This document shows positions 26,565 to 33,757 of a stretch of DNA of 35,544 nt, one piece after another. The stretch's first letter is position 1, and each line of letters opens with the position of its first letter. Below the pieces are notes generated by a model that did no database searches, was not told the DNA's origin, and was given only the letters and a program-made list of their open reading frames with translations. The position numbers and the translations under genes are program-made. The DNA is from Bacteroidota bacterium (GTDB lineage Bacteria; Bacteroidota; Bacteroidia; Bacteroidales; UBA12481): NCBI GenBank assembly GCA_018669475.1, contig JABHCC010000066.1:1-35544 (forward strand), given 5' to 3'.

Positions 26565-26645
26565 GTGACGCCATCGTGACGCCATCTCGTGACGCCATCG
26601 TGATGCCATCTCGTGACGCTGTCGTGACTTCGGACCCCGGACTTC
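26565..26645. repeat. Alternating 11/13-bp repeat followed by shared heptad core
   Basis: GTGACGCCATC-type words start at 26565, 26576, 26589 and 26600 with alternating 11- and 13-bp length (a 24-bp unit present twice), then partial copies. It ends in GACTTCGGACCCCGGACT at 26626-26643, identical to 20501-20518 and matching in reverse to 1174-1190 for 17 bases. Confidence 0.85.
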
Positions 26646-26732
26646 CATCTATAATAACGGGCATAAAGCCGCTTGATGGTGTTTTTTTTTCTTGGCTAAA
26701 AGGCCTTGTTGACCTTTTCCTGATGGCCTTAC

Positions 26733-26743
26733 TTTAGTTCAAC
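26733..26743. repeat. 11-bp direct repeat at left edge of the accessory block
   Basis: TTTAGTTCAAC here is repeated exactly at 35533-35543, in the same orientation, at the end of the window. Between the two copies lie the cassette-like genes, the intron remnant and both transposable elements. Confidence 0.6.
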
Positions 26744-26797
26744 AAAAAGTACATATTCCGGCTTCGCTCGGGAAACGATACTTAAGTGTTGGCATTA
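26737..26797 (-). repeat. attC-like site following the fic unit
   Basis: Read on the minus strand, directly after the fic stop codon come TAATGCCAAC, an imperfect stem and then GTTGAAC, which fits the GTTRRRY core of integron attC sites. The arms pair as CAACA/TGTTG, AAGTA/TACTT and TTCCG/CGGAA with bulges and a short loop. Total length is about 60 bases, at the lower end of the attC range. The left box TGCCAAC deviates from strict RYYYAAC, so the call is tentative. Confidence 0.5.
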
Positions 26798-26802
26798 GTA
26801 TT

Positions 26803-27951
26803 TTATCTTTGGAAAATGTTAAAGTATTCTTTAAACATATATTTCCTGTTTCTTTTATATCCCGTTAATTCTGTTAAAATTTTCAGTTCTATAAATTGGT
26901 TGATTAGTCTATTCGAAGTGGAGGGTGATATTTGTAAATATCTTGAAACAAATTTTGAATCTGTTATTGGTATTTGGAACAGATGTTTCAACAAAAGATG
27001 ACCATTTTCAATTTTACTTCCTAATTTCGGTAGTTTATCTAATTCGATTACATTCTTTAATTCAATTATATCTTTAAAAACCTGAATTGATTCTTTCGAT
27101 GTTTCTATTACGCCTACAAGAAAAAATTTAATCCATTGAATCAAATTACTATGTGCTCTTGCAGTCATTAAATTGTCATAATAATAGGTTTTGTTTTTTT
27201 CAAAGAAGTCTGACAAATAAAGAGAGGGTTTTCTCAAAACATTATTACTAACCAAATATAGAGTTATTAATAATCTGCCCAAACGACCATTTCCATCAAG
27301 AAAGGGATGTATAGTTTCAAATTGATAATGAGCAATTGCAATTTTAATTAAATGAGGAATTAGGTACTTGTCATCATTAATGAATTTTTCCAAATCGTTC
27401 ATTAATTCTTGAATTTCTGATTGATGTGGAGGGATAAATACAGCATCTTTCAATGTTGCTCCAATCCAGTTTTGACTTGTTCTAAACTCTCCGGGAATTT
27501 TATGTTTTCCACGAACTCCCATTAATAGAGTCTTATGGGTGTTTCTAAGTAGACGATTAGAGATTGGAAGTTTTTCAAGTTCTTTAATAGAAGTATTAAT
27601 TGCTTTAATATAGTTCTGGACCTCTGCCCAATCATCTCTTTTTTCAGGGTTTATGTCTTCTTCATTAATTAAAGCCTCTTCCATATTAGTTTTTGTGCCC
27701 TCAATCCGGCTCGAAGTAGTTGCTTCTTTTAATATATGCATTGAAATGAAAAAATCTACATCTGGAATGATTTGGGAAAAGGCATTCAGTTCACCAATAA
27801 GTCTATTAGCTTCAGCCAATAATTTATTTATCTCTGGAGAAGATATTATCCAACTATGATAGATTTTCTCGGGAGAGAATGATTTGTATTCTAATTGCTT
27901 AATATATTTTCCTGAATTGAAATCTTGCAGATCCATAATTTCAAATATCAC
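26803..27951 (-). CDS. Fic domain protein (AMPylase), class II with N-terminal inhibitory motif
   Basis: 382 residues (a second ATG at 27936 starts at MDLQDF and is equally possible). The N-terminal region carries the inhibitory helix motif TTSSRIEGT (Glu84), which blocks the ATP site in class II Fic proteins. The catalytic Fic motif is HPFLDGNGRLGR at 215-226 with His215, preceded by the flap region (GEFRTSQNWIG...VFIPP). The C-terminal 90 residues form a winged-helix-like domain (ILTELTGYKRNRKYMFKEYFNIF). Such proteins transfer AMP to target proteins and may regulate their own expression. The gene is bounded by the motif pair TAATGCCAAC / TTGGCATTAGT and is AT-richer than the core genes, which indicates transfer. 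Confidence 0.92.
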   Translation of the reverse strand: MIFEIMDLQDFNSGKYIKQLEYKSFSPEKIYHSWIISSPEINKLLAEANRLIGELNAFSQIIPDVDFFISMHILKEATTSSRIEGTKTNMEEALINEEDINPEKRDDWAEVQNYIKAINTSIKELEKLPISNRLLRNTHKTLLMGVRGKHKIPGEFRTSQNWIGATLKDAVFIPPHQSEIQELMNDLEKFINDDKYLIPHLIKIAIAHYQFETIHPFLDGNGRLGRLLITLYLVSNNVLRKPSLYLSDFFEKNKTYYYDNLMTARAHSNLIQWIKFFLVGVIETSKESIQVFKDIIELKNVIELDKLPKLGSKIENGHLLLKHLFQIPITDSKFVSRYLQISPSTSNRLINQFIELKILTELTGYKRNRKYMFKEYFNIFQR

Positions 27952-28029
27952 ATGTAATGCAAATATAATATTTTATATTCTCAATATACCTCATTAATGA
28001 AAATAAGAAATTTAGTGGGGTCATTTAAT

Positions 28030-28162
28030 ATTAATGCCAACGGTTGGTGCAAACGCCGTAGCAAGACGTGCGGGCGATTGAGAGTCCAAATGGACAGTCG
28101 ATCAGGCGGGTGGATATGACTGAAATCACCCTGATTGCTATGGTTTTTGCACATTGCCCAAC
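28030..28162. repeat. Large imperfect hairpin element upstream of fic
   Basis: ATTAATGCCAAC (28030-28041) is followed by an element whose ends are inverted copies: 28043-28065 (GTTGGTGCAAA...GTAGCAA) pairs imperfectly with 28135-28162 (TTGCTATGG...GCCCAAC). Inside are further short hairpins (GAGTCC/GGACAGTC and GGTG/CACC). It is GC-rich against an AT-rich background and non-coding. It may be a recombination site, a small mobile repeat or a structured RNA. Confidence 0.6.
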
Positions 28163-28202
28163 GTAATTTCATTATTCAATTTTAGAGTTTCAAAATAATT
28201 AC

Positions 28203-28379
28203 TTACTCCAATATTACTTTTCTAAACATCATTCCTTTGTCAGTCAATATTTTAACCAAATAAATTCCTTTTGGTTGTTTGCCTAATTCAATATCAAATT
28301 GCTTATCATTAATTCGTGATTTTTTAATAATCTGACCGCTTATATTTGTAATTTTGTCTATTGTATTCAGGAATTTCCA
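28203..28379 (-). pseudogene. Remnant of a type IX secretion C-terminal sorting domain
   Basis: The minus strand reads about 58 residues ending at TAA (28203-28205): ...DKITNISGQIIKK... then DIELGKQPKGIYLVKI and finally RKVILE-stop. The G-Q, L-x-KGIYLVKI and RKV-I motifs are those of type A T9SS sorting domains. The beginning (YPNP part) and the passenger protein are missing, and a stop codon (TGA) lies just upstream in frame. It is debris of a secreted-protein gene. Confidence 0.65.
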
Positions 28380-28457
28380 TCATTTGACTAGGATCCCGCA
28401 TGCTGGATATTTTCCATCAGTTGCAGGCATTCATATTGTATAGCTATACGTGCATAA

Positions 28458-29262
28458 TTAGTCTGATACCATGGGAAAGCAAACTATATCTCCTTCTTCG
28501 CGATCTATACCATAAATCATTTTAGTCTTTTCATCGACAATAATATGCCTCATACAAAAATCAAGATTATACTTGTACAAAAGATTACCCTCCCATGAAA
28601 AAACATAAATGGAAGAACTCTTCACCTCGTAATCCTTTCCTGAATTTATCAATATATTTTTATGTTCTAAAGCGTATACTTTGCTATAAGTTGATGTAAT
28701 TTGGCCAAAGGTATAAGGAGTCCACTCAACATAATCTCCCACTGTTCTAATATTATCCAGCACATTTCTTTTTTGATATGATTTAAAGATATTAAAATCA
28801 GAATCATAGAAAGTAATACGAGCCAAATAATGAGCATTTGCAGCTATTCGATTTCCCTGAGGTGAAATTGTAAGGAACTCATAATCTAGCAAATCTCTAT
28901 TCTCTTTTGATACACCAGGAATTTTAACCTTTGCATGCTCTTGTGTCCAGTGATATTCATTTTTTTCAAAATCGTAAAGAACAGCTCTCCCTTTCGGACT
29001 TTCCGATGTTACGATTGCGGTTGTATGATCAAGCATAAAGATTCTTTGAAGAGATGGTACGGGTGGAACTTTAAAGGTTAGAAAATCAATGTGGTTACCA
29101 TTAATAATATTCGCAATTTGAATACTCTTACCAAAACGGTTTAGATCCCAAGTCGTCAAAAATTTCTTCCCCATCTGATACTCCTGACTTACTATATAAG
29201 GCTCTCTTGCATATTCTCCTGGTCCTTTACCTGTTGATCCAAAATCTAGTACTTTTGTTGAT
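28458..29262 (-). pseudogene. 5'-truncated BF3164-like/TolB-like propeller lipoprotein gene
   Basis: An ATG at 29174 would give 238 residues with no signal peptide, but the frame stays open further upstream to about 29262 and encodes VLDFGSTGKGPGEYAREP, which matches the 'G.KG.GPGEF..P' phrase early in BF3164-like 6-bladed propeller lipoproteins. The rest (FMLDHTTAIVTSE, FLTISPQGNRIAANAHY, VYALEHKNILI, IIVDEKTKMIYGIDREEGDIVCF) follows the family pattern to its end. Signal peptide and first blade are missing where the group II intron remnant begins, so the gene was cut by that rearrangement. Function of the family is unknown. Confidence 0.65.
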
Positions 29263-29264
29263 GG

Positions 29265-29353
29265 TTTCCGAACCGCCGTATACGAGACCCGTATGTACGG
29301 TGGTGTGAGAGGTGCACTGGCTCTGGTTATTCCGGAGTCAGCCGCCTACTCGA
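29265..29353 (+). ncRNA. 3' end fragment of a group II intron (domains V and VI)
   Basis: Positions 29272-29304 form a domain V-like hairpin (CCGCCGTATACGAGACC...GTACGGTGG), followed by the GTGTGAGAGG junction. Domain VI follows with stem 29317-29326 (CTGGCTCTGG) against 29332-29341 (CCGGAGTCAG) and the terminal CTACTCGAT containing the probable branch-point A. The intron reverse transcriptase and all upstream domains are absent. The fragment ends exactly at the TGGCATTAG boundary of the next gene unit. Confidence 0.75.
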
Positions 29354-29359
29354 TTGGCA

Positions 29360-30496
29360 TTAGTTGTTGTTCTTTATGTAATTCAACCACCATTTTTCAG
29401 ATGGAAAATTTTCGTTTCCAAGAATAATTGGTTCTCCGATCTTTGGTGTTGTTATGTCCATATTTAATTCATTTGCTTTAATTAAAACTCTTTCAATTGG
29501 GTCAGTCCAATCGTGAAATGCTAAGGTAAATCCTCCCCAATGTATTGGCAGAGTCAATTTACTTTTTAAGTCAACAGATGCTTTTACTGTTTCTTCTGGC
29601 ATCATATGAAGCAATTTCCAGTCTTCGTTATATTGCCCACATTCCATTAATGATATATCAAAAGGGCCGTATTTATTACCAATTTCTTTAAAATGTGTAT
29701 CATAACCACTATCGCCACTAAAATATATATTGTCCTTAGTTCCCTTAATAACCCAGGAACACCAAAGTGTTGTTGCTCTATCAAATAATCCTCTTCCTGA
29801 AAAATGACGTGCAGGAGTGCATATCAAATTTATGCTATCAAATTCGACACTTTCCCACCAATTCAATTCAGTAATTTTTTCTTCACTTACTCCCCAAGAA
29901 TCTAGGTGATTACCTACACCTAATGGAGTATAAAATCTTCCAACTTTATTTTTTATTTGTTTTATTGTTTTATAATCTAAATGGTCAAAATGGTCGTGTG
30001 ATAAAATTACAATGTCAATAAATGGTAATTCTTCTGCTTCAATAGGAATTATGTTTGAGTATCGTTTTGCACCAAGAAATGAGATTGGCGATGGTGTTTT
30101 ACTTAACATTGGGTCAATAAGAATTTTCTTGCCATCTATTTCTAATAAAAAGGCAGAATGACCAAACCAAGTCAATTGAGTTACATTAGAACTATGATTT
30201 CCAATAGTTATTGAGTCTATGTTTTCAACTAAAATATTTTTTGAAGGATTTCTGTTTGATGCCTTTTTTGTCAATTCCTTAAATATTTTCCAATAATTAA
30301 TATTCATAGGGCTTTTATGCTGATTTTCAAATTTTCCATCTTTGAAATTTTCCAATTTGGCATATTCTATTTTTTGTTCTGTGGTAGGGCTTTTTCCAAA
30401 TTGCGGACTCAGATTTAAGAAAAGTAATACAATTATTATTATTAATACAATTATTGCTATAATAGAAATTCCAATCATTTTAAATATCTTTCTCAT
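29360..30496 (-). CDS. Membrane-anchored metallo-beta-lactamase-fold hydrolase (NAPE-PLD/RomA-like)
   Basis: 378 residues with one N-terminal transmembrane helix (about 7-28). The MBL fold shows WFGHSAFLLEIDGKKILIDPM, the metal motif HDHFDHLD (His167, His169, Asp171, His172), His231 (PARHFSGRG), Asp262 (SGDSGYD) and His319 (PIHWGGF). This set and order match N-acyl-phosphatidylethanolamine phospholipase D-like proteins. A lipid phosphodiester substrate is therefore plausible but unproven. The stop codon lies inside the TTGGCATTAGT motif and ATTAATGCCAAC lies 25 bases upstream of the start, the same borders as the fic gene. Very AT-rich, suggesting transfer. Confidence 0.9.
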   Translation of the reverse strand: MRKIFKMIGISIIAIIVLIIIIVLLFLNLSPQFGKSPTTEQKIEYAKLENFKDGKFENQHKSPMNINYWKIFKELTKKASNRNPSKNILVENIDSITIGNHSSNVTQLTWFGHSAFLLEIDGKKILIDPMLSKTPSPISFLGAKRYSNIIPIEAEELPFIDIVILSHDHFDHLDYKTIKQIKNKVGRFYTPLGVGNHLDSWGVSEEKITELNWWESVEFDSINLICTPARHFSGRGLFDRATTLWCSWVIKGTKDNIYFSGDSGYDTHFKEIGNKYGPFDISLMECGQYNEDWKLLHMMPEETVKASVDLKSKLTLPIHWGGFTLAFHDWTDPIERVLIKANELNMDITTPKIGEPIILGNENFPSEKWWLNYIKNNN

Positions 30497-30520
30497 TAAA
30501 TTCTAATGTCTGTTTTTTCA

Positions 30521-30650
30521 ATTAATGCCAACCTTACAGTGTTTTATCCGACATACACTCTCAAAGATAGTGAATCAACTGAAGATCAATTGAGTTTGGA
30601 TGAAGTTATTTGTAGTGATTTTCTGTATGTCTGATAAAACTGAGTTGGAC
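30521..30650 (-). repeat. attC-like site preceding the MBL unit
   Basis: On the minus strand this begins with GTCCAAC (30650-30644, a perfect RYYYAAC) and ends with GTTGGCATTAAT. The outer arms 30528-30557 and 30624-30648 are inverted repeats sharing TTTTATC, GACATACA and CCAAC, with a few unpaired bases on one side, as in attC sites. The span is about 125 bp, inside the known attC size range. The right box GTTGGCA departs from strict GTTRRRY. Confidence 0.5.
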
Positions 30651-30857
30651 TGTGCCGCCGGCTCCTATGCACATAGTATTACTTGCCTTACCTGATTGGC
30701 TACCAGTCAAAGACCTTGATGGTAGTAAATTGATAATAATGTAGCTTGCTCCGGTAGTAAACATGATATGGTTCAATTTAATAGGATATAGCTTACCCAT
30801 TACGACAGTTGTCATTCGATGATTCTATATGACAAAGAACACTGGGTAAAAAACCGA

Positions 30858-32003
30858 TCAGCCTGATTCAGTTGCTCCATAAAATAGATGCATAATACCG
30901 ATTCCACACTCCCGGCAAACTCGCTCTCTCTTTCCACTTATTTCCTGAAAAACTTCCATGGCAGTTAAACCTTCAAATCGTGGTATAAACTGAGCCCTTT
31001 CTAATAGCTCGAAGACAAGGCTGAGCAACTCTTTGGCCATGGAAAGGGACAGAAAACCAAAATATCTGATTTTGCACAAACCCCGCGGTACAACATGCTG
31101 AAAGAATCGGCGGTGAAATTCAATAATAGGAAGAGTCATTGTGCTTGTTAATTCCCCTGTACGATAATCCTTGATCTTAAAGCTAATCTGATCATCTGTA
31201 ACACTAATAATCCTGTTGTTTGAAATAGCCACCCTATGTGTATATCGCCCAAGATACTCAATAACCCGATCAGCACCAGCCAGGTGCGGTTTTATATGTA
31301 CATTCCAGTTCTTCTGATAGAGCTTCCTCTTTAAACTATCCCAGGAAAAGTCATCAGGTAGGAAAACATCCTTTTTTTCAATAATCTCAGCTAGCATTCT
31401 ACACATAATACCACGGAATATTTTACTTAATACCTTGGCTGGCAGAAAAAACTTCCTCGGAGATGGTATCCATTCCATATTGTCCTCTGAAATGCCTCCG
31501 GCCGGCACCAGCATGTGAATATGTGGGTGATAGGTGAGAGATTGTCCCCATGTGTGTAGAAGACTCACTCCTCCCACAGATGCTCCATTACCTGAAGGAC
31601 CGCTGGAGGCATGGTGAACAGCTTTAGTGCTGGATCGAAAGAGCAGATTGTAACATAGCCTCTGGTTAGCATAAAAAATCTGGTGTAAATCCTGGGGAAT
31701 GGTGAAGATAATGTGAAAGTATCTGGTGGGTGGTAAATTATGCTTTAAGCGATCAATCCATTCTGCTTGTTTTAGATACTGACATTTAGGACAATGACGA
31801 TTTCTGCAAGAGTTGTAAGAGTTCTGCAAATTGCCACAGTGATCGCAATAATCCTGATGGCCTCCCAATGTCGATGTGCGACAGCGTGTCAGATCAGTTA
31901 GTACTTTGTGCTGATCCAAACTCAGGCAATAGGTATTTGTTAATTGATCCTGGTGCTCAGACAGTAGCTCTCCCAGGTCATACGAATATCTCTTGTTTTC
32001 CAT
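30858..32003 (-). CDS. IS91 family transposase (HUH rolling-circle type)
   Basis: 381 residues, full length for the family. An N-terminal zinc-binding cluster (Cys53, Cys56, Cys66, His70, Cys71, Cys74) precedes the HUH motif HPHIHM (His161, His163) and the tyrosine pair Tyr250 and Tyr254 in EYLGRYTHRVAI, positions close to the two tyrosines of IS91. It nicks at the element origin and drives single-strand rolling-circle transposition. It begins one base after the recombinase stop, so the two are translated as an operon. No frame damage is seen. Confidence 0.95.
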   Translation of the reverse strand: MENKRYSYDLGELLSEHQDQLTNTYCLSLDQHKVLTDLTRCRTSTLGGHQDYCDHCGNLQNSYNSCRNRHCPKCQYLKQAEWIDRLKHNLPPTRYFHIIFTIPQDLHQIFYANQRLCYNLLFRSSTKAVHHASSGPSGNGASVGGVSLLHTWGQSLTYHPHIHMLVPAGGISEDNMEWIPSPRKFFLPAKVLSKIFRGIMCRMLAEIIEKKDVFLPDDFSWDSLKRKLYQKNWNVHIKPHLAGADRVIEYLGRYTHRVAISNNRIISVTDDQISFKIKDYRTGELTSTMTLPIIEFHRRFFQHVVPRGLCKIRYFGFLSLSMAKELLSLVFELLERAQFIPRFEGLTAMEVFQEISGKRERVCRECGIGIMHLFYGATESG

Positions 32004-32004
32004 A

Positions 32005-32859
32005 TTACACCTCCTGAGTAACTACATAATCAATAGGGCTCATAACCTTTTTTATCTCAGAGTTAGTGACATGCAGATAGATTGATGTTGTCTTTAAAGT
32101 CTTGTGTCCCATTAGTTGCTGAATAATCTTAAGGTTTGTACCCTGTTCGAGTAAATGAGTGGCGAAGCTGTGACGTAAACAGTGAAAATAGCCGGGCTTG
32201 GTGATATTAGCCCTTTTCATAGCTTGTTTGAAAACTACCTCAACGGTTCTTTCTGATAGCGGTTTGCTGTGGATTTGGCCCGGAAAAAGATAATCATGAG
32301 GCTTGTACCTGTGATAATATTGTCGAAGAATTTCGACAGTTCGATTGCCCAGTAAGGAATACCTTGCTTTTTTACCTTTACCTGATCTTATGTGTATTTG
32401 CATGCGATCAGAATCGATATCACTTATACGAAGGTTCAATAATTCAAATTTTCGCAAACCTGCACTATATGTCACACAGAGAATTGCCTTGTGTTTGAGA
32501 TTTGTTGTGACATTAATCAATCGCTCAATTTCTTCTTTAGAGAAAACAACCGGAATGCGTTTCTCTCTTCGGGCCCTTTTGATGGAGATGTCGTCCCATT
32601 TTAACTGTAAAACATCAACAAATAGTATTTTCAGGGCACTTATGAGTTGATTAACAGATGATGCAGAAAAACTGCCGGCATTAATCCTTGCCTGAATGTA
32701 GTTTTTAATTTGATCACGGGTAAGCCTATCTGGTGTGATTTTGTAATGCTGAGAAATCCTCGAAACGGAGCTCAGATAATTACGAATTGTCCGGGGACTG
32801 TAGTTGCGAATTTGCATCTCCCTGAACATTTTCTCTCGTAATGTACTTTGTTCTTCCAT
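32005..32859 (-). CDS. Tyrosine recombinase/integrase associated with IS91
   Basis: About 284 residues from ATG 32859 (an ATG at 32886 would add nine mostly hydrophobic residues). A SAM-like core-binding domain occupies 1-95. The catalytic domain carries Arg136 (SAGLRKFELL), Lys near 160-164, His226 and Arg229 (HCLRHSFATH), His252 (LMGHK) and the nucleophile Tyr261 (SIYLHV). The insert that defines integron integrases between patches II and III is absent (the segment reads YKPHDYLFPG directly), so this is not an IntI. It is a XerC/D-like recombinase of the kind regularly paired with IS91 transposases in this phylum. Confidence 0.93.
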   Translation of the reverse strand: MEEQSTLREKMFREMQIRNYSPRTIRNYLSSVSRISQHYKITPDRLTRDQIKNYIQARINAGSFSASSVNQLISALKILFVDVLQLKWDDISIKRARREKRIPVVFSKEEIERLINVTTNLKHKAILCVTYSAGLRKFELLNLRISDIDSDRMQIHIRSGKGKKARYSLLGNRTVEILRQYYHRYKPHDYLFPGQIHSKPLSERTVEVVFKQAMKRANITKPGYFHCLRHSFATHLLEQGTNLKIIQQLMGHKTLKTTSIYLHVTNSEIKKVMSPIDYVVTQEV

Positions 32860-32901
32860 GTTATTGTTTATTATGATTAATAACATGGAAGTTAGAGAAT
32901 T

Positions 32902-32926
32902 GTAAGCCTACGGCCTAGTGCATATT
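32902..32926 (+). repeat. Left terminal inverted repeat of the IS66 element
   Basis: Matches the reverse complement of 35477-35501 at 23 of 25 positions, with GGCCTAGTGCATATT fully conserved. Confidence 0.92.
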
Positions 32927-32969
32927 GGGCTTGTGCCCCTTAGCCATTATCTTGCTCACAAAAATATGT

Positions 32970-33323
32970 ATGGATAAAGTATCGAGGTTTCGTGAGCTGA
33001 TTAGATTACAAGAAGATAGTGGATTAAGCGTACGTGATTTTTGTTTGAATGAAGGCATATCCTATTCTGTTTTCTACTACTGGCGCAAGAAATTGAGGAA
33101 TGAAAAGAGCAATGGAGGTTTCATTCCACTAGTGGTCAACCCAAATGGGTCTGCAAAATCACATGGGTATGGCCTAAGCCGTCAAAGTCCAAAAAGTCAA
33201 ACTGGTCAGTTAGCTGTGGAACCGGTTTTACTCGAGCTGGTTTATCCTAATGGAACGGCTTTGCGTATTAAGAATGATATGGACCTGGCTCATCTTCGGG
33301 CTCTTATTCACCTGGGTGATTGA
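32970..33323 (+). CDS. tnpA: IS66 accessory protein TnpA
   Basis: 117 residues from ATG 32970 (an upstream ATG at 32925 overlaps the inverted repeat and is unlikely). The N-terminus is a helix-turn-helix of the IS66 Orf1/TnpA type (FRELIRLQEDSGLSVRDFCLNEGISYSVFYYWRKKLR). The second half is a beta-rich tail (LLELVYPNGTALRI). It is needed with TnpB and TnpC for IS66 transposition. Its stop lies six bases before the tnpB ATG. Confidence 0.9.
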   Translation: MDKVSRFRELIRLQEDSGLSVRDFCLNEGISYSVFYYWRKKLRNEKSNGGFIPLVVNPNGSAKSHGYGLSRQSPKSQTGQLAVEPVLLELVYPNGTALRIKNDMDLAHLRALIHLGD

Positions 33324-33328
33324 TTACC

Positions 33329-33700
33329 ATGTTCCATCTTCATCAATCCCTTGAGTACTATCTGTACCCCTTCCCGGTAGATATGCGCAAAAGCTTCTTT
33401 ACCCTGAGTGGGATAGTAAATAATGAGATGAATCGAGATGTTCGCCAGGGCGGAGTCTTTATCTTCATCAATAGAAGACAAACCATCATCAAGATTCTTC
33501 ATATGGAATATGCCGGCTTGGTAATCTATCACAAGAAACTGGAATCAGGCTGTGTTAGATTGCCCTCTTTTGATGAGAATACCGATGAGCTGATAATCAC
33601 ATGGCATGATCTGATGACCATGATTCAAGAGGTAAAACCCCGAAAAAGGATCTTGCAAAAAAAGAGCAAATCATTCAATAATAGCTTTACTTTTTCTTGA
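33329..33700 (+). CDS. tnpB: IS66 accessory protein TnpB
   Basis: 123 residues from ATG 33329; a TTG at 33320 overlapping the tnpA stop is an alternative. The IS66 Orf2 signature is clear (YYLYPFPVDMRKSFFTLSGIVNNEM, GGVFIFINRRQTIIKILHME, GLVIYHKKLESG). It ends in a basic Ser/Phe-rich tail. Exact biochemical role is unknown, but it is conserved in all three-gene IS66 elements. Confidence 0.93.
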   Translation: MFHLHQSLEYYLYPFPVDMRKSFFTLSGIVNNEMNRDVRQGGVFIFINRRQTIIKILHMEYAGLVIYHKKLESGCVRLPSFDENTDELIITWHDLMTMIQEVKPRKRILQKKSKSFNNSFTFS

Positions 33701-33757
33701 TATTTCCATGCGTTATTATTACCTTAACCCTTATAAACAAAGGGGTATAGCGCATCA

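Larger units (their letters stand above)
30841..32893 (-). mobile_element. IS91-type element: transposase plus companion tyrosine recombinase
   Basis: Two adjacent minus-strand genes, a tyrosine recombinase and an HUH transposase, form a module common in Bacteroidota. The end after the transposase is placed at GAAC (30837-30840; GTTC on the element strand), the tetranucleotide typical next to IS91/ISCR origins, followed by a small palindrome at 30857-30867. The other end is not certain: it may be the hairpin at 35519-35532, now displaced by the IS66 insertion. Confidence 0.6.

Noticed and set aside
26523-26645. CRISPR array
   Set aside because: Units are 7, 11 and 13 bp with no spacers and no cas genes nearby; these are simple tandem repeats.
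26490-26648. N-terminal extension of the GH20 protein encoded by tandem repeats
   Set aside because: The extension is translated repeat DNA lying in front of a good lipoprotein signal, so the start at 26489 is preferred.
30606-30815. 69-residue minus-strand frame between the attC-like site and the IS91 gene
   Set aside because: Its end runs through the attC-like arm and no family is recognised. It may be a truncated cassette gene, but there is no support for calling it real. The rest of 30651-30857 shows nothing else.
32005-32859. Possible integron integrase IntI
   Set aside because: The additional domain that defines IntI between catalytic patches II and III is missing, and the gene is tightly coupled to an IS91 transposase.
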